Below are positions 16,363 to 25,230 of a stretch of DNA of 33,311 bases, piece after piece (positions within the stretch are counted from its first letter, which is position 1; every line of letters starts with the position of its first letter). Below the pieces are notes generated by a model, which saw nothing but the letters and a program-made list of their open reading frames with translations, was not told the DNA's origin and made no database searches. A program made the translations under genes and the position numbers. The stretch is from Planctomycetota bacterium (lineage in GTDB: Bacteria > Planctomycetota > Phycisphaerae > WQYP01): positions 1 through 33,311 of the forward strand of contig JAKBMM010000034.1 in NCBI GenBank assembly GCA_021831565.1. Direction: 5' to 3'.

Positions 16363-17739
16363 TTATTTGTCGTAATAGAGAGCTACGGCCGCGTCGGTGG
16401 CGGTCGCCAGCATGCGTTCCCGCGCCGCGATCGACGCCTGATTGTAGAGTCGTTGATAATAACGATTCATCAATCGGTGGAATTCGCGGTCGCGGAGCTT
16501 CGTGGCAATGCGTTTCTGGGCGACGGCAAATGGAATCACCTTGTGCGGCCACACCCGGGTCACACGGATAATCACCACCACGTCGCGTCGCGGATTCTTC
16601 TTGTTTACGATCAGCAGCGGCGGCGCCATACTGTGCGGCCGCAGCGCGAAAGCCACCTTTTCAATCTGCGGGTTGGTAAGTTCCCCGCGGCGCACGTTCG
16701 GCCAGTGGCCGCCATTGCGGGCATGGTAATCGACGGAGTTATCTTCGGCCAGGAACGCGAAATTCGCGCCATGGCGAATTCGGTCCTCCAGCTTCCGGCA
16801 ATAGGCGATCGCCTGGCGCTGCGCCTGGAGGAGCTGGGCCGGTGTGGGATGGCGAATCGGCCGGGTATGCGTCGGGTCGTGCGGATCGCGCGGCCATTGC
16901 CGGATGACAGGATAGGTGATGGTGTAAAGACTGATGCGGGCATGGGAAGTGAAATGGCTCCGGTGGCTCTGGTAGTAATTCCATATTTGACGCCGCGTGA
17001 CCACCAGCGAAGGCGCAATGAGACGTGATATATACACGCGTATTGTTAACTTCTCGCGGATCTGGCGGGTTTTCCGCGCCAGCGATGATCCCTGCCGCTC
17101 CAGAGCGCGATTGGCCACTTCCGCCGAACCCAGGTACTGGGCGATGAGTTTAGCCTTTTTTTGCGCCGTCAGTACAACGATTTCTTTTTTCTGATCTTTG
17201 CTGAGTTGTTGCCGGGCCGCCTGCAGCAGCAACATGTTGTCGATCTTGATCTGCAATTGGCGGGCGATGCTGGTCATGGCCTGTTCGCGGAAGTAGCTCT
17301 GCGTGCGGCTGGTCGCGGCCTGGTTGCGAAGTTCCGCCGCCAGGGGATGGAGGATGTCCTGCACGAATAACGGCCGGCCATTGACAGTTCCCAAAAGAGC
17401 GGCCACCGTCAATGGTTTGCCCGGCAATGGGGCAGGAGCGGCTCGAATCACCGGTGCTGGCGGGGAGAGCGCCGCCAAGGCCAGGGTGGAATCGCCCTTG
17501 GCAATGTTACCAGGCAAGGCGGCGGGGCCGGCCGAAGAGCGGACGGGTCTTGCCGGAATTCGCGATGGCCGCGTTTGCGACGGCGCCTTCGGCCGTGTGC
17601 TGGTCGGCGCGCCGGGACGAATAAACGCACCGGCCGCTATGACCGAAGGCGGCGGCGGGGAAAAATGCGCACAGCCGGCGAACAAACCGGCGATCGCCGG
17701 CAGGCAGAATTTCCAGATGGATCGCCACCGTATGCGCAT
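16363..17739 (-). CDS. PpiC-type peptidyl-prolyl isomerase lipoprotein
   Basis: The 458-residue protein starts with a basic stretch and a lipoprotein signal ending in LFAGC (Cys23), so it should be lipid-anchored. A long Pro/Ala/Ser/Arg-rich linker follows (about 25-115), then a SurA-like N-terminal segment from TVNGRPLFVQDILHPLA, and a parvulin domain (about 300-410) with RISLYTITYPVI, GANFAFLAEDNSVD and NGGHWPNVRRGEL, which match the usual strand and helix order. It would assist folding of exported proteins at the membrane. The start at 17739 puts the lipobox at the right place; the frame extends upstream to 17895, but without signal character. It heads an apparent pair with the S10 peptidase and is divergent from the LysM gene. 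Confidence 0.8.
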   Translation of the reverse strand: MRIRWRSIWKFCLPAIAGLFAGCAHFSPPPPSVIAAGAFIRPGAPTSTRPKAPSQTRPSRIPARPVRSSAGPAALPGNIAKGDSTLALAALSPPAPVIRAAPAPLPGKPLTVAALLGTVNGRPLFVQDILHPLAAELRNQAATSRTQSYFREQAMTSIARQLQIKIDNMLLLQAARQQLSKDQKKEIVVLTAQKKAKLIAQYLGSAEVANRALERQGSSLARKTRQIREKLTIRVYISRLIAPSLVVTRRQIWNYYQSHRSHFTSHARISLYTITYPVIRQWPRDPHDPTHTRPIRHPTPAQLLQAQRQAIAYCRKLEDRIRHGANFAFLAEDNSVDYHARNGGHWPNVRRGELTNPQIEKVAFALRPHSMAPPLLIVNKKNPRRDVVVIIRVTRVWPHKVIPFAVAQKRIATKLRDREFHRLMNRYYQRLYNQASIAARERMLATATDAAVALYYDK

Positions 17740-17888
17740 AACACTTTTCCCGGCGCCGCGCCGCCCGATCTTCCGGGCCGCGCCGCGTAGGTCATTGGAA
17801 CATAAATATCCTGTGAACACAAAGCCGCGCCGCGGGCATTTTGACTTGCGGGTATGAAATTTCTTTGAATTGCTCCAGGAGTATAGAA

Positions 17889-18863
17889 TTGTCACCGATG
17901 CGTTCTCGATTTGGCGTAAAATCCAGGCGAAAAACGACCGAATGGCCCCTCTGGCTGTTTGTGGGCCTCCTGGTTCTATGGGGCGGATACCAGGTCCTGC
18001 AACTGCGAAGCCGCGTTTTGATCAGCCTAGCCGCCGGGAACAGGGCACACCCCGCAACCGCCGCATCCAATCCATCGCGGATGCCGGCCGGCAATCCTTT
18101 TATGATGTCCCCATCCGCCATCGCTCCGGCAGCGCCGTCGGCATCTCCCCCAGCGATCGCCCCACCGCCCGCAGCTTTGCTGCGGGCGGTAAACGCCGCA
18201 CTGGCCAAGGCTCGCCTTGCTATCAGGCGGGGGCATTGGATCCAGGCCAGGCGAAGGCTTAACGCCCTGCTGGCGCGCCTCGCCGGGATGAACCTGCCGC
18301 AGGCCAAGCGGACGCGGCGGATGCTTACCCGCATCAATCACCATACGCTGCTCGGCTCGGCCTTGTTGCCGGATGACCCGCTGGCGAAACTGATACGCGT
18401 CCGCCCCGGTTGGAATGTCGATTACGTGGCCAATCTGTATCGCATCACGCCGTGGATTTTCCTTCGGCTCAACCCCGCTCTCAATCCGGCCCGTTTGCGG
18501 GCGGGCCAGGCCGTGAAGATTGTTCGCGGTCCTTTTAACGCGCATGTGGTTCTGCATGCTTCACGGATTGATCTATATGACCGCCATTGTTATGTGGAAT
18601 CGTTTCCTATTCGCTGGAATGCTTTGGCTCCCCCGGCGCCGGGAATCTACCATGTAAAAAAAAGAGATTTTGCCGGGATGTCCGGAGTTGATTTACCCTT
18701 GGGTCGGCTGATTCTCCAGCCGCGTTCCGGACATACCGGTCGAAAAATTTTTATCGCCAGCGTGGCGGCTGGTCCTATGGACATTTTCATAAGTCCCCGC
18801 GGTTTGCGAACGCTCCTGCGAACGCTTTGCGGGAAGTACTCGCTGGTCATGGTTAAACCATGA
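17889..18863 (+). CDS. Membrane-anchored LysM protein with degenerate L,D-transpeptidase-like domain
   Basis: The 324-residue protein has an N-terminal membrane anchor (about residues 20-35), an Ala/Pro-rich stretch, a helical segment, a LysM-like repeat (about 166-214: LIRVRPGWNVDYVANLYR, then LNPARLRAGQAVKIVRG) and a C-terminal domain whose order resembles YkuD L,D-transpeptidases (IDLYDRHCYVESFPI, PAPGIYHVKKRD, LPLGRLILQPR). The catalytic His-Gly and the Ser-x-Gly-Cys motif are not seen; the matching place reads ASVAAGPMDIF. It is probably a non-catalytic peptidoglycan-binding protein. TTG at 17889 is chosen because AGGAG (17877-17881) lies exactly 7 bases upstream; the first ATG, at 17898, is too far from it. 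A possible weak promoter (TTGACT at 17841) lies upstream. Confidence 0.65.
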   Translation: MSPMRSRFGVKSRRKTTEWPLWLFVGLLVLWGGYQVLQLRSRVLISLAAGNRAHPATAASNPSRMPAGNPFMMSPSAIAPAAPSASPPAIAPPPAALLRAVNAALAKARLAIRRGHWIQARRRLNALLARLAGMNLPQAKRTRRMLTRINHHTLLGSALLPDDPLAKLIRVRPGWNVDYVANLYRITPWIFLRLNPALNPARLRAGQAVKIVRGPFNAHVVLHASRIDLYDRHCYVESFPIRWNALAPPAPGIYHVKKRDFAGMSGVDLPLGRLILQPRSGHTGRKIFIASVAAGPMDIFISPRGLRTLLRTLCGKYSLVMVKP

Positions 18864-18965
18864 TACAATAATTATCTGCGTCGTGATTCCCTGGCCGCGT
18901 TGATCCCGGCGTACCGACGTCCGCGGCGGATGTGTTTTCCACGGCGCAGCGCGTGGCGATCTTGG

Positions 18966-20480
18966 ATGACTGTTCTGAAAATGATTGATAAAGAGGTATC
19001 TGCGTCGTTGAACGGGCGGGTGACGCCGGCGATTCCCGTTGATCAGCCGCCGGATCTGCGGCATCGCGCGGCGCTGCGGGAATTTGAAGAAAGCTGCTAT
19101 CCGGCGCTGCAAAAAAGTTACCGGCGCAACCGTTATTTCCACAACTACCTGATTCGCATGGTCTGCCGTCACGTCGTACCGGGTGCAAGCGTGCTGGACG
19201 TGGGCTGCGGAAACGGCCGGATGCTGGCTGCCACGGCGCCGGCTCAGGGGGTGGGAATCGACATCAATCCGGCGGCGATCGCCGAAGCGCGCCGGCGGTT
19301 TGCCTCGCTCGTTTTTCATGAGACGGCGGTGGAAGATATCGGCGCGCTGAGTCTTCCCCGGTTCGACTACATAATTGTCTGTGGCGTTCTGCAACAGTTT
19401 TATGATCTGCATACGGCCCTTGCGGCGCTGCGGCCGCTGTGTCACCGGCGTACCCGCCTGATCCTGTGCACCTACAGCCGGCTCTGGCAACCGGTGCTGC
19501 GCTGCGCCGAGATCATCGGCCGCAAACAGGCGGTTCCTGATGAAAGCTGGCTGCCCGGGGATGAAGTGGCCAATGTCCTTTCTCACAGCGATTTTTCCGT
19601 GATCCGCCAGATACCCTGCCTGCTGCTTCCTCTGTGGATACCGCTGTTGGGCAATGCGATCAACCGCTGGATAGCCCCGCTGCCGGTCCTGCGGCACCTG
19701 GGCCTGTGCACGCTCACTGTGGCCAGACCCGTCACGCGATCTTCCGCCGCCCCATCGCCGGATTCCGTGAGCATTGTCGTGCCCGTGCGTAATGAAGCGG
19801 GAAATATTGAACCGCTGCTGCGGCGGTTGCCGCGACTGGCCCGGAAGCAGGAAGTGATTTTCGTTGAAGGCCACAGTACCGATGACACCTGGAGCGTGGT
19901 TCAGCGAACACTTGCGGAATACCACGGAGAGTTTCTGCTCACGGCGCTGCGGCAGAATGGCCGGGGCAAGGGCGATGCTGTGCGCGCCGGCTTTGCCGCC
20001 GCTACCGGCGATATCCTGCTGATTCTGGACGGCGATCTCTCCGTGCCGCCGGAGGAACTGCCGCGGTTCGTTCAACTGATTCATTCCAACCAGTGCGAAT
20101 TCGCCAATGGCTCGCGCCTGGTCTATCCCATGGACAAACAGGCGATGCAGTTCTTGAACATACTCGCCAACAAATGTTTCGGATATCTTTTCACATTTCT
20201 GCTCGGTCAGCGGCTGCGCGATACGCTTTGCGGAACCAAGGTGCTGCGCCGGGATGATTATCTGCGGATCGCGGCGAACCGCGGTTATTTCGGAGATTTT
20301 GACCCCTTCGGCGATTTCGATCTGCTTTTCGGCGCCGCTCGCCTGAATCTGAAAATTCTTGACGTGCCGGTGCACTACAAACAGCGCGCCTATGGCCGCA
20401 CCAATATTTCCCGCTTTCGCCATGGCCTGCTGCTGCTGCGAATGTGCCTTTTCGCCGCCCGCAAGCTGACATTTATATGA
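18966..20480 (+). CDS. Fused SAM-dependent methyltransferase and family 2 glycosyltransferase
   Basis: The N-terminal half is a class I methyltransferase: motif I VLDVGCGNGRM at about residues 76-86, the acidic residue of GVGIDINPAAIAEA, and FDYIIVCGVLQQFYD. The C-terminal half (from about residue 265) is a GT2 domain of the DPM1/GtrB type: SIVVPVRNEAGNIEPLL, VEGHSTDDTW, GRGKGDAVRAGFAAA and the metal-binding LILDGDLSVPPEEL. The last part (YGRTNISRFRHG) matches dolichyl- or polyprenyl-phosphate sugar transferases. It probably makes a lipid-linked or surface glycan and modifies the same pathway by methylation. The start is uncertain (18966 or 18981; TTG at 18900 also fits), as no good ribosome site is seen. 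Confidence 0.8.
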   Translation: MTVLKMIDKEVSASLNGRVTPAIPVDQPPDLRHRAALREFEESCYPALQKSYRRNRYFHNYLIRMVCRHVVPGASVLDVGCGNGRMLAATAPAQGVGIDINPAAIAEARRRFASLVFHETAVEDIGALSLPRFDYIIVCGVLQQFYDLHTALAALRPLCHRRTRLILCTYSRLWQPVLRCAEIIGRKQAVPDESWLPGDEVANVLSHSDFSVIRQIPCLLLPLWIPLLGNAINRWIAPLPVLRHLGLCTLTVARPVTRSSAAPSPDSVSIVVPVRNEAGNIEPLLRRLPRLARKQEVIFVEGHSTDDTWSVVQRTLAEYHGEFLLTALRQNGRGKGDAVRAGFAAATGDILLILDGDLSVPPEELPRFVQLIHSNQCEFANGSRLVYPMDKQAMQFLNILANKCFGYLFTFLLGQRLRDTLCGTKVLRRDDYLRIAANRGYFGDFDPFGDFDLLFGAARLNLKILDVPVHYKQRAYGRTNISRFRHGLLLLRMCLFAARKLTFI

Positions 20481-20541
20481 TGATCGTTCATACCTACAGC
20501 CAAACCCAGCCGCCGAACCGTCAAGAGGGCGGGCGCCGCGC

Positions 20542-20569
20542 TTGAAATTGCGGCGCGTAAGCGTATAGT
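20542..20569 (+). promoter_or_regulatory. Sigma-70-type promoter of rpmB
   Basis: TTGAAA at 20542-20547 and TATAGT at 20564-20569 are separated by 16 bases and stand about 30 bases before the ribosome site AAGGAG (20589-20594) of rpmB. This is the best promoter match in the window and fits an expected highly expressed gene. Confidence 0.6.
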
Positions 20570-20601
20570 GAAAACACTTTGGTACGCGAAGGAGATTTTC
20601 C

Positions 20602-20877
20602 ATGCCTCATGTTTGCCATTACACCGGTCGCAAAACGCGCCTGGGGCGGCAATGCACCTACCGCGGCAAGGCCAAATACCTCGGTGGCGTGGGCGTTAAG
20701 ATTACCGGGCGGTCCGCTCGAAAATTCAAACCAAATTTACAGAAGGTGCGGAGTTTCATCGACGGCAAACCGGTACGGGTATGGGCTTCCGCCAAGGCTA
20801 TCAAAACCGGCTTGGTCCGCAAGCGGTTGGCGCGGCGGTATGTATATCGACCGGCGGAACCGAAAGCGGCATCGTAA
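20602..20877 (+). CDS. rpmB: 50S ribosomal protein L28
   Basis: The 91-residue basic protein matches L28: it begins MPHVCHYTGRK and contains RKFKPNLQKVRSFIDGKPVRV followed by WASAKAIKTGL, the conserved core of the family. L28 is a component of the large ribosomal subunit near the exit-site tRNA. The N-terminal part keeps only one Cys of the zinc-binding set found in some L28 forms. It has its own promoter, a strong Shine-Dalgarno 7 bases upstream and a terminator after it, so it is probably a single-gene transcript. Confidence 0.93.
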   Translation: MPHVCHYTGRKTRLGRQCTYRGKAKYLGGVGVKITGRSARKFKPNLQKVRSFIDGKPVRVWASAKAIKTGLVRKRLARRYVYRPAEPKAAS

Positions 20878-20909
20878 ACCGATTCGGAAGATTTTCGCAT
20901 AATAAAAAC

Positions 20910-20936
20910 GAGGTTCCAGCGGGCCTCTTTTTTTTT
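20910..20936 (+). terminator. Rho-independent terminator after rpmB
   Basis: GAGGTTC (20910-20916) and GGGCCTC (20921-20927) form a 7-base-pair stem, counting two G-U pairs, with a four-base loop, and nine T residues follow directly. It ends 21 bases before the gatC start, so gatC probably depends on read-through or on a promoter overlapping this region. Confidence 0.8.
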
Positions 20937-20957
20937 AGCGCAAGGAGATGCCACACT

Positions 20958-21269
20958 ATGCCCCAGACCTTAAGCGAACAGCAGGTTTTGCACGTGGCGC
21001 GTCTCTCCCGGCTTAAACTCTCTTCCGCCGACGTTGCGCGGTATGCACGGCAATTGTCATCCATTCTGGATTACGTGGCCCAGCTTCAACAGGTGCGCGT
21101 GGAGGGACTGGAGGCGATGTCGCATCCTCTGCCGTTGCACAGTGTGCTGCGCGAGGATCGGGTTGAACCGGCGCTGCCGGTGGAACAGGTATTGGCCAAC
21201 GCTCCCGGCCGGGAAGGGCCGTTTTTTACCGTACCCAAAGTACTGGACACGGCCCTGGACGGAGCTTAA
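20958..21269 (+). CDS. gatC: Asp-tRNA(Asn)/Glu-tRNA(Gln) amidotransferase subunit C
   Basis: The 103-residue protein is a typical GatC: it has LSEQQVLHVARLSRLKLSSA, then the helix QLSSILDYVAQLQQVRVEG, then MSHPLPLHSVLREDRVEPAL and the C-terminal PFFTVPKVLD. GatC wraps around GatA and stabilises the GatCAB complex that amidates mischarged tRNA. AAGGAG at 20942-20947 lies 10 bases before the ATG. gatA follows after one intervening lipoprotein gene; gatB is not in the window. Confidence 0.92.
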   Translation: MPQTLSEQQVLHVARLSRLKLSSADVARYARQLSSILDYVAQLQQVRVEGLEAMSHPLPLHSVLREDRVEPALPVEQVLANAPGREGPFFTVPKVLDTALDGA

Positions 21270-21414
21270 GGATTGGAGAGATCCGGCGATGCGGATCACG
21301 GCGCGCAGACTTTTGCCTCTTTGAATGCGACAATAATATCCGATGTGTGCCGGTCGCGAATGGATCGGCCGGCAACGGTATGTATGCGTCCTTTGTTCAC
21401 AAGGCGAGGTCTTT

Positions 21415-22029
21415 ATGCGATGGTCGCACAGGTTAACGGCTGGCGTGGCAATGGCAGTCCTGCTCTCTCTCGGAGGATGCGAAGGATACAATCCGCTGGC
21501 GTATCCGCAGGCGGTGTATCGGTCAGACCTGACGTCCGAACCGATTCCGGTTTCCCCGCGCGCCGCGGGCGTATCCCCGGGTGAAATTTCCGAACAGGCG
21601 CCGCCGCCGTCCTTTGTCCGGGCGCCGGGGACCTACAAGTTCACCATTCCACCGACGGTGAGCAGTTTCAAGAAATCCAATGATCAACTGCGGCAATATC
21701 TGCTTTATTACGGCGTACCCGCGGCAACGCAAAAACCATTTCTGATCATCACCGTTGCGCCCACCGTGGCGCCCGTGGCGAAGAAGGATCCCAATTTTCG
21801 GATTCTCTCCACTCGGACCTTCCTGCTTAACGGCCTGCCCACCCGGGAATGGAGTGGCTATACGGCGCAAAACTATCCGTTTACGGAATTGATGGTTTCC
21901 CACCGGGCCGGTGGTGATAAGCTTGACGCTCTGGCCATCGCCTCCGGCAAGCGGGTTCGGCGGGTGGCGCTGGCCATTCTCAAAAGTATCCGCTGGAAAT
22001 CCGGCCGCGGCGTACCGGCGGCCAGATAG
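21415..22029 (+). CDS. Predicted lipoprotein of unknown function between gatC and gatA
   Basis: The 204-residue protein has a lipoprotein signal: a basic start, a hydrophobic core and the lipobox LSLGGC (Cys22). The mature part begins with a disordered Pro/Ser stretch and has a compact domain with strands such as FLIITVAPTVAPVA and TFLLNGLPTREWSGYT. I do not recognise the family. ATG 21415 is chosen because the signal peptide begins there and GCGAGG precedes it. It sits between two subunits of the tRNA amidotransferase, 145 bases after gatC and 64 bases before gatA. It does not look related to their function and is probably a lineage-specific insertion in the gene order. Confidence 0.7.
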   Translation: MRWSHRLTAGVAMAVLLSLGGCEGYNPLAYPQAVYRSDLTSEPIPVSPRAAGVSPGEISEQAPPPSFVRAPGTYKFTIPPTVSSFKKSNDQLRQYLLYYGVPAATQKPFLIITVAPTVAPVAKKDPNFRILSTRTFLLNGLPTREWSGYTAQNYPFTELMVSHRAGGDKLDALAIASGKRVRRVALAILKSIRWKSGRGVPAAR

Positions 22030-22093
22030 AAGATTCAGGCGCTGCCTCAAAATGTATCGCGGCGCACGAGTATATGATGAGACAGAGCCTGAC

Positions 22094-23590
22094 ATGACCA
22101 TACTCAATGAATTGTCCGCCGTGGAATTGCGCGATCGCATAACCGGCGGCGAAATAAAATCGGTGGACGCCGCGGAAGCGGTATTCCAGGCGATTGCGGC
22201 ATGGGACCCGTTTCTGCACGCCTACAACAGCACGTTCCGGGAATCCACGCTGCGGGGGGCCGAAAAGATCGATCGCGACCGGGCGGCGGGCAAAAAGCCC
22301 GGTCTTCTAAGCGGGGTGCCCATAGCGATAAAAGATAATATCTGCACTACTTTCGGCACAACGACGTGCTCGTCAAAAATGCTCGCCGATTTTCGCAGTC
22401 CGTACAATGCCTCGGTAGTGGAAAAACTCCAGAACGCGGGCGCTTTGATTGTAGGCAAGACCAACCTCGATGAATTCGCCATGGGCAGTTCAACTGAAAA
22501 TTCCGCCTTCGGTCCGACGCATAATCCCTGGAATACGCGGCGCGTTCCGGGTGGTTCTTCCGGTGGATCGGCGGCGGCCACGGCCGCCGGCTTGTGTTCG
22601 GCCGCTCTGGGATCGGATACCGGCGGATCGATCCGTCAGCCGGCCTCGCTCTGCGGTATCGTGGGCCTCAAACCAACCTACGGCCTCGTGTCGCGGTACG
22701 GACTGGTGGCGTTCGCCAGCTCCCTGGACCAGATCGGACCGCTGGCGCGCACGGTGGCGGACGCGGCGCTGCTGCTGCAAGTTATCGCCGGCCATGATCC
22801 GCGCGACAGCACCAGTTGGCCCGAACCGTCGGACGATTACCTGAGCGAATTGGAAAAACCCCTCGAAGAGGTGCGCCTCGGTCTGCCGGAAGAATTTACC
22901 GGCGAAGGCGTAGATGCCGAGGTGGCATCGGCGGTGCGGACGGCAGTGGAATTTTACCGCGCCCAGGGGGCGAAAATTGTACCCGTAAGTTTGCCGCACA
23001 CACGCTATGGCATTGCGGCGTATTACGTGATCGCGCCGGCGGAGGCCGCGAGCAACCTGGCCCGGTACGACGGCGTTCATTACGGCCATCGTGCGGCCCA
23101 TCCGGAGGATTTATATGATTTGTATGCCGCCAGCCGGGCCCAGGGATTCGGACCGGAAGTGCAGCGGCGCATTATGCTGGGAACTTACGCATTGTCGGCG
23201 GGTTATTACGACGCTTATTATCTGCGCGCGCTGAAAGTGCGGCAACTCATCAAACACGATTTCGACGAAGCCTTCCAACAGTGCGATTTTATCGCCTGCC
23301 CCACTTCACCCACGGTGGCGTTCGAGCTGGGTGCCAAGAGCGGCGATCCGCTGCGTATGTACCTGTGCGACGTCTTTACGGTCACCTGCAACATCGCCGG
23401 TATTCCCGGCATGAACATTCCGTGCGGATTTTCTTCCGACGGCCTGCCCATCGGCTTGCAACTGCTGGGCCCCATTTTCAGCGAACGGCGTATGTTGCGC
23501 CTGGCGCGGCAATACGAAAAGAATCACGACTGGCACAAACGCCGGCCGCAACCGCCGGCCGCCGAGCCGCGGCACAAGCAACCGGATTGA
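22094..23590 (+). CDS. gatA: Asp-tRNA(Asn)/Glu-tRNA(Gln) amidotransferase subunit A
   Basis: The 498-residue protein is GatA, the glutaminase subunit. The amidase triad is intact: Lys80 in IAIKDNI, Ser155 in the GGSSGGS loop, and the nucleophile Ser179 in SDTGGSIRQPAS. Together with GatB and GatC it converts Glu-tRNA(Gln) and Asp-tRNA(Asn) to the amidated forms, releasing ammonia from glutamine. The ATG at 22094 matches the usual family start (TILNELSAVELRDRI); the frame is open to 21911, but that part overlaps the lipoprotein. The C-terminal tail after HDWHKR is Pro/Arg-rich and slightly longer than usual. Confidence 0.93.
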   Translation: MTILNELSAVELRDRITGGEIKSVDAAEAVFQAIAAWDPFLHAYNSTFRESTLRGAEKIDRDRAAGKKPGLLSGVPIAIKDNICTTFGTTTCSSKMLADFRSPYNASVVEKLQNAGALIVGKTNLDEFAMGSSTENSAFGPTHNPWNTRRVPGGSSGGSAAATAAGLCSAALGSDTGGSIRQPASLCGIVGLKPTYGLVSRYGLVAFASSLDQIGPLARTVADAALLLQVIAGHDPRDSTSWPEPSDDYLSELEKPLEEVRLGLPEEFTGEGVDAEVASAVRTAVEFYRAQGAKIVPVSLPHTRYGIAAYYVIAPAEAASNLARYDGVHYGHRAAHPEDLYDLYAASRAQGFGPEVQRRIMLGTYALSAGYYDAYYLRALKVRQLIKHDFDEAFQQCDFIACPTSPTVAFELGAKSGDPLRMYLCDVFTVTCNIAGIPGMNIPCGFSSDGLPIGLQLLGPIFSERRMLRLARQYEKNHDWHKRRPQPPAAEPRHKQPD

Positions 23591-23781
23591 CATGGATTGT
23601 CTCTCCCCATGCCGTTTGCCGTCAGCGCGGCTCAGTGGCAATCCCCAGACGCTGGCGGAACCCCCGCTCTTGATCCGGTCCGCGCCGTCCGCGTGACGGA
23701 CAAGTTGGAACTGTAGCATTGAAAAAGGCCATGCGGAGGATCACTCGCTTATCCTGAATTCAAGTTAAACAGGAACCATTC

Positions 23782-25230
23782 ATGTATAAAATTTCGCTGT
23801 TTCTGATGGTCGGCATGTTGCTTTCCACGGCGGCACAACCGCTGTTGGCCGCGCCGGCCCGCCCGTCTGCCGCGCCCGCTCTCTCTATGTATCTTCACGC
23901 CTGCCTGGACGAGAGAAAACAGCTACGGGAAGGTACGGGACCGGCGGTTTCCCCGGTCCGGCACAGCTTTTTGTTCACTTCGCGCGTACCGCAGGCTATG
24001 GGCGTTGACATTGCCGGAACCCTTGGCTGCTTCCCGCGGCCCGGTGAAATGCGGATGCTCGCCGCGGGGGGCTTTCACTGGGTCCGCATGAATTTTGACT
24101 GGCCCGGTACCGAGCGGATGAAGGGTCGCTATGATTTTCATCCTTACGATCAACTGCTCGCGGCGTTGCGCCGTTACCATATCCGACTGTTGCTCATGTT
24201 GTGCGGAAATAATCCGCTCTATGACCATGGCTTATCGCCGGCCACCCCGCAGGCCCGCTGGGCGTTCTGTCGATGGGTTGCCGCGGCGGTGCGGCATTTC
24301 CGTGGCCATGGCATTATGTGGGAAATGTGGAACGAGCCCAATGGCGCTTGGTCGCCACGAAAGAACGTCCGTGCCTATATCAAGTTGGCCCTGGCCGTGG
24401 GCAAAACGATCCGCCGCGTGGCGCCGCGGGAATTGTATGTCGGACCGGCCCTGGCGGATTCCTGGATCGGGGCCAGAAAGTTCCTTCGTCAGTGCTTTCA
24501 GGCGGGATTGCTTAATTATTGGGATGCCGTGACCATTCATCCCTATCGTTTGAGCGGTCCGGAAACCGTTGTTCCGGTCTACCGCCATGTCCGGGCTCTG
24601 ATCGCCCGCTATGCCCCACCCGGTCGAAACATCCCGGTCATACCGGGTGAATGGGGTTACGCTTCGTCCGGATGGACCCATTATAACGCCGCCCGCCAGG
24701 GGCGTATGCTGGCGCGTGAATTTCTGGTGAATCTATGGCAGGGTATTCCTCTGACAATTTGGTTTGACTGGGACGACTTTGGCTGCTACCCGCGGACAAG
24801 TGCGGATGTCGTCTCCTATAACATGTACGGCATAGTTCATCCTGCATACCATGCCGGCCGCAATCCCGTGTTCGACCCTAAGCCCGCCTATCTGGCGGCC
24901 CGCACGCTGGCGACGCAGCTTGCCGGCTGCCGGTTTGTTAAACGGCTGCCAATCGGTGGCGCGGACGATTACCTGCTGCTGTTCCATGGTCCCCAAGGCA
25001 ATCGCCTCGCCGCCTGGACCACATCCCGCCGGGTACGTGAAGTGGTTTTGCCGCTGGCATCCGGGGGTTATCGTCTTACCAATGAAACCGGCGCGAAAAC
25101 GCGCACGCTTGTCGCCCGGGCCGACAAGCTCCAACTTTCCCTTTCCCATGATCCGGAATACATCGACCTAAGGCGGATTTTGCACCGCAGGCGCAGAGCG
25201 CGCAGAGGCCACGGAGGAGTAAAGGGATAG
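23782..25230 (+). CDS. Secreted TIM-barrel glycoside hydrolase
   Basis: The 482-residue protein has a signal peptide (about residues 1-24) and a clan GH-A-like (beta/alpha)8 barrel: GFHWVRMNFDWPGTER, LLLMLCGNNP, then WEMWNEPNG carrying the probable acid/base Glu185, AVTIHPYR, and VIPGEWGY carrying the probable nucleophile Glu290. The pattern resembles GH39/GH5-type enzymes, and the substrate is unknown. A small beta domain (about 400-465) follows. The last 16 or so residues, very rich in Arg, are encoded by the left arm of an inverted repeat (25178-25335), so the native C-terminus was probably altered by its insertion. AGGA lies about 8 bases before the ATG. Confidence 0.8.
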   Translation: MYKISLFLMVGMLLSTAAQPLLAAPARPSAAPALSMYLHACLDERKQLREGTGPAVSPVRHSFLFTSRVPQAMGVDIAGTLGCFPRPGEMRMLAAGGFHWVRMNFDWPGTERMKGRYDFHPYDQLLAALRRYHIRLLLMLCGNNPLYDHGLSPATPQARWAFCRWVAAAVRHFRGHGIMWEMWNEPNGAWSPRKNVRAYIKLALAVGKTIRRVAPRELYVGPALADSWIGARKFLRQCFQAGLLNYWDAVTIHPYRLSGPETVVPVYRHVRALIARYAPPGRNIPVIPGEWGYASSGWTHYNAARQGRMLAREFLVNLWQGIPLTIWFDWDDFGCYPRTSADVVSYNMYGIVHPAYHAGRNPVFDPKPAYLAARTLATQLAGCRFVKRLPIGGADDYLLLFHGPQGNRLAAWTTSRRVREVVLPLASGGYRLTNETGAKTRTLVARADKLQLSLSHDPEYIDLRRILHRRRRARRGHGGVKG

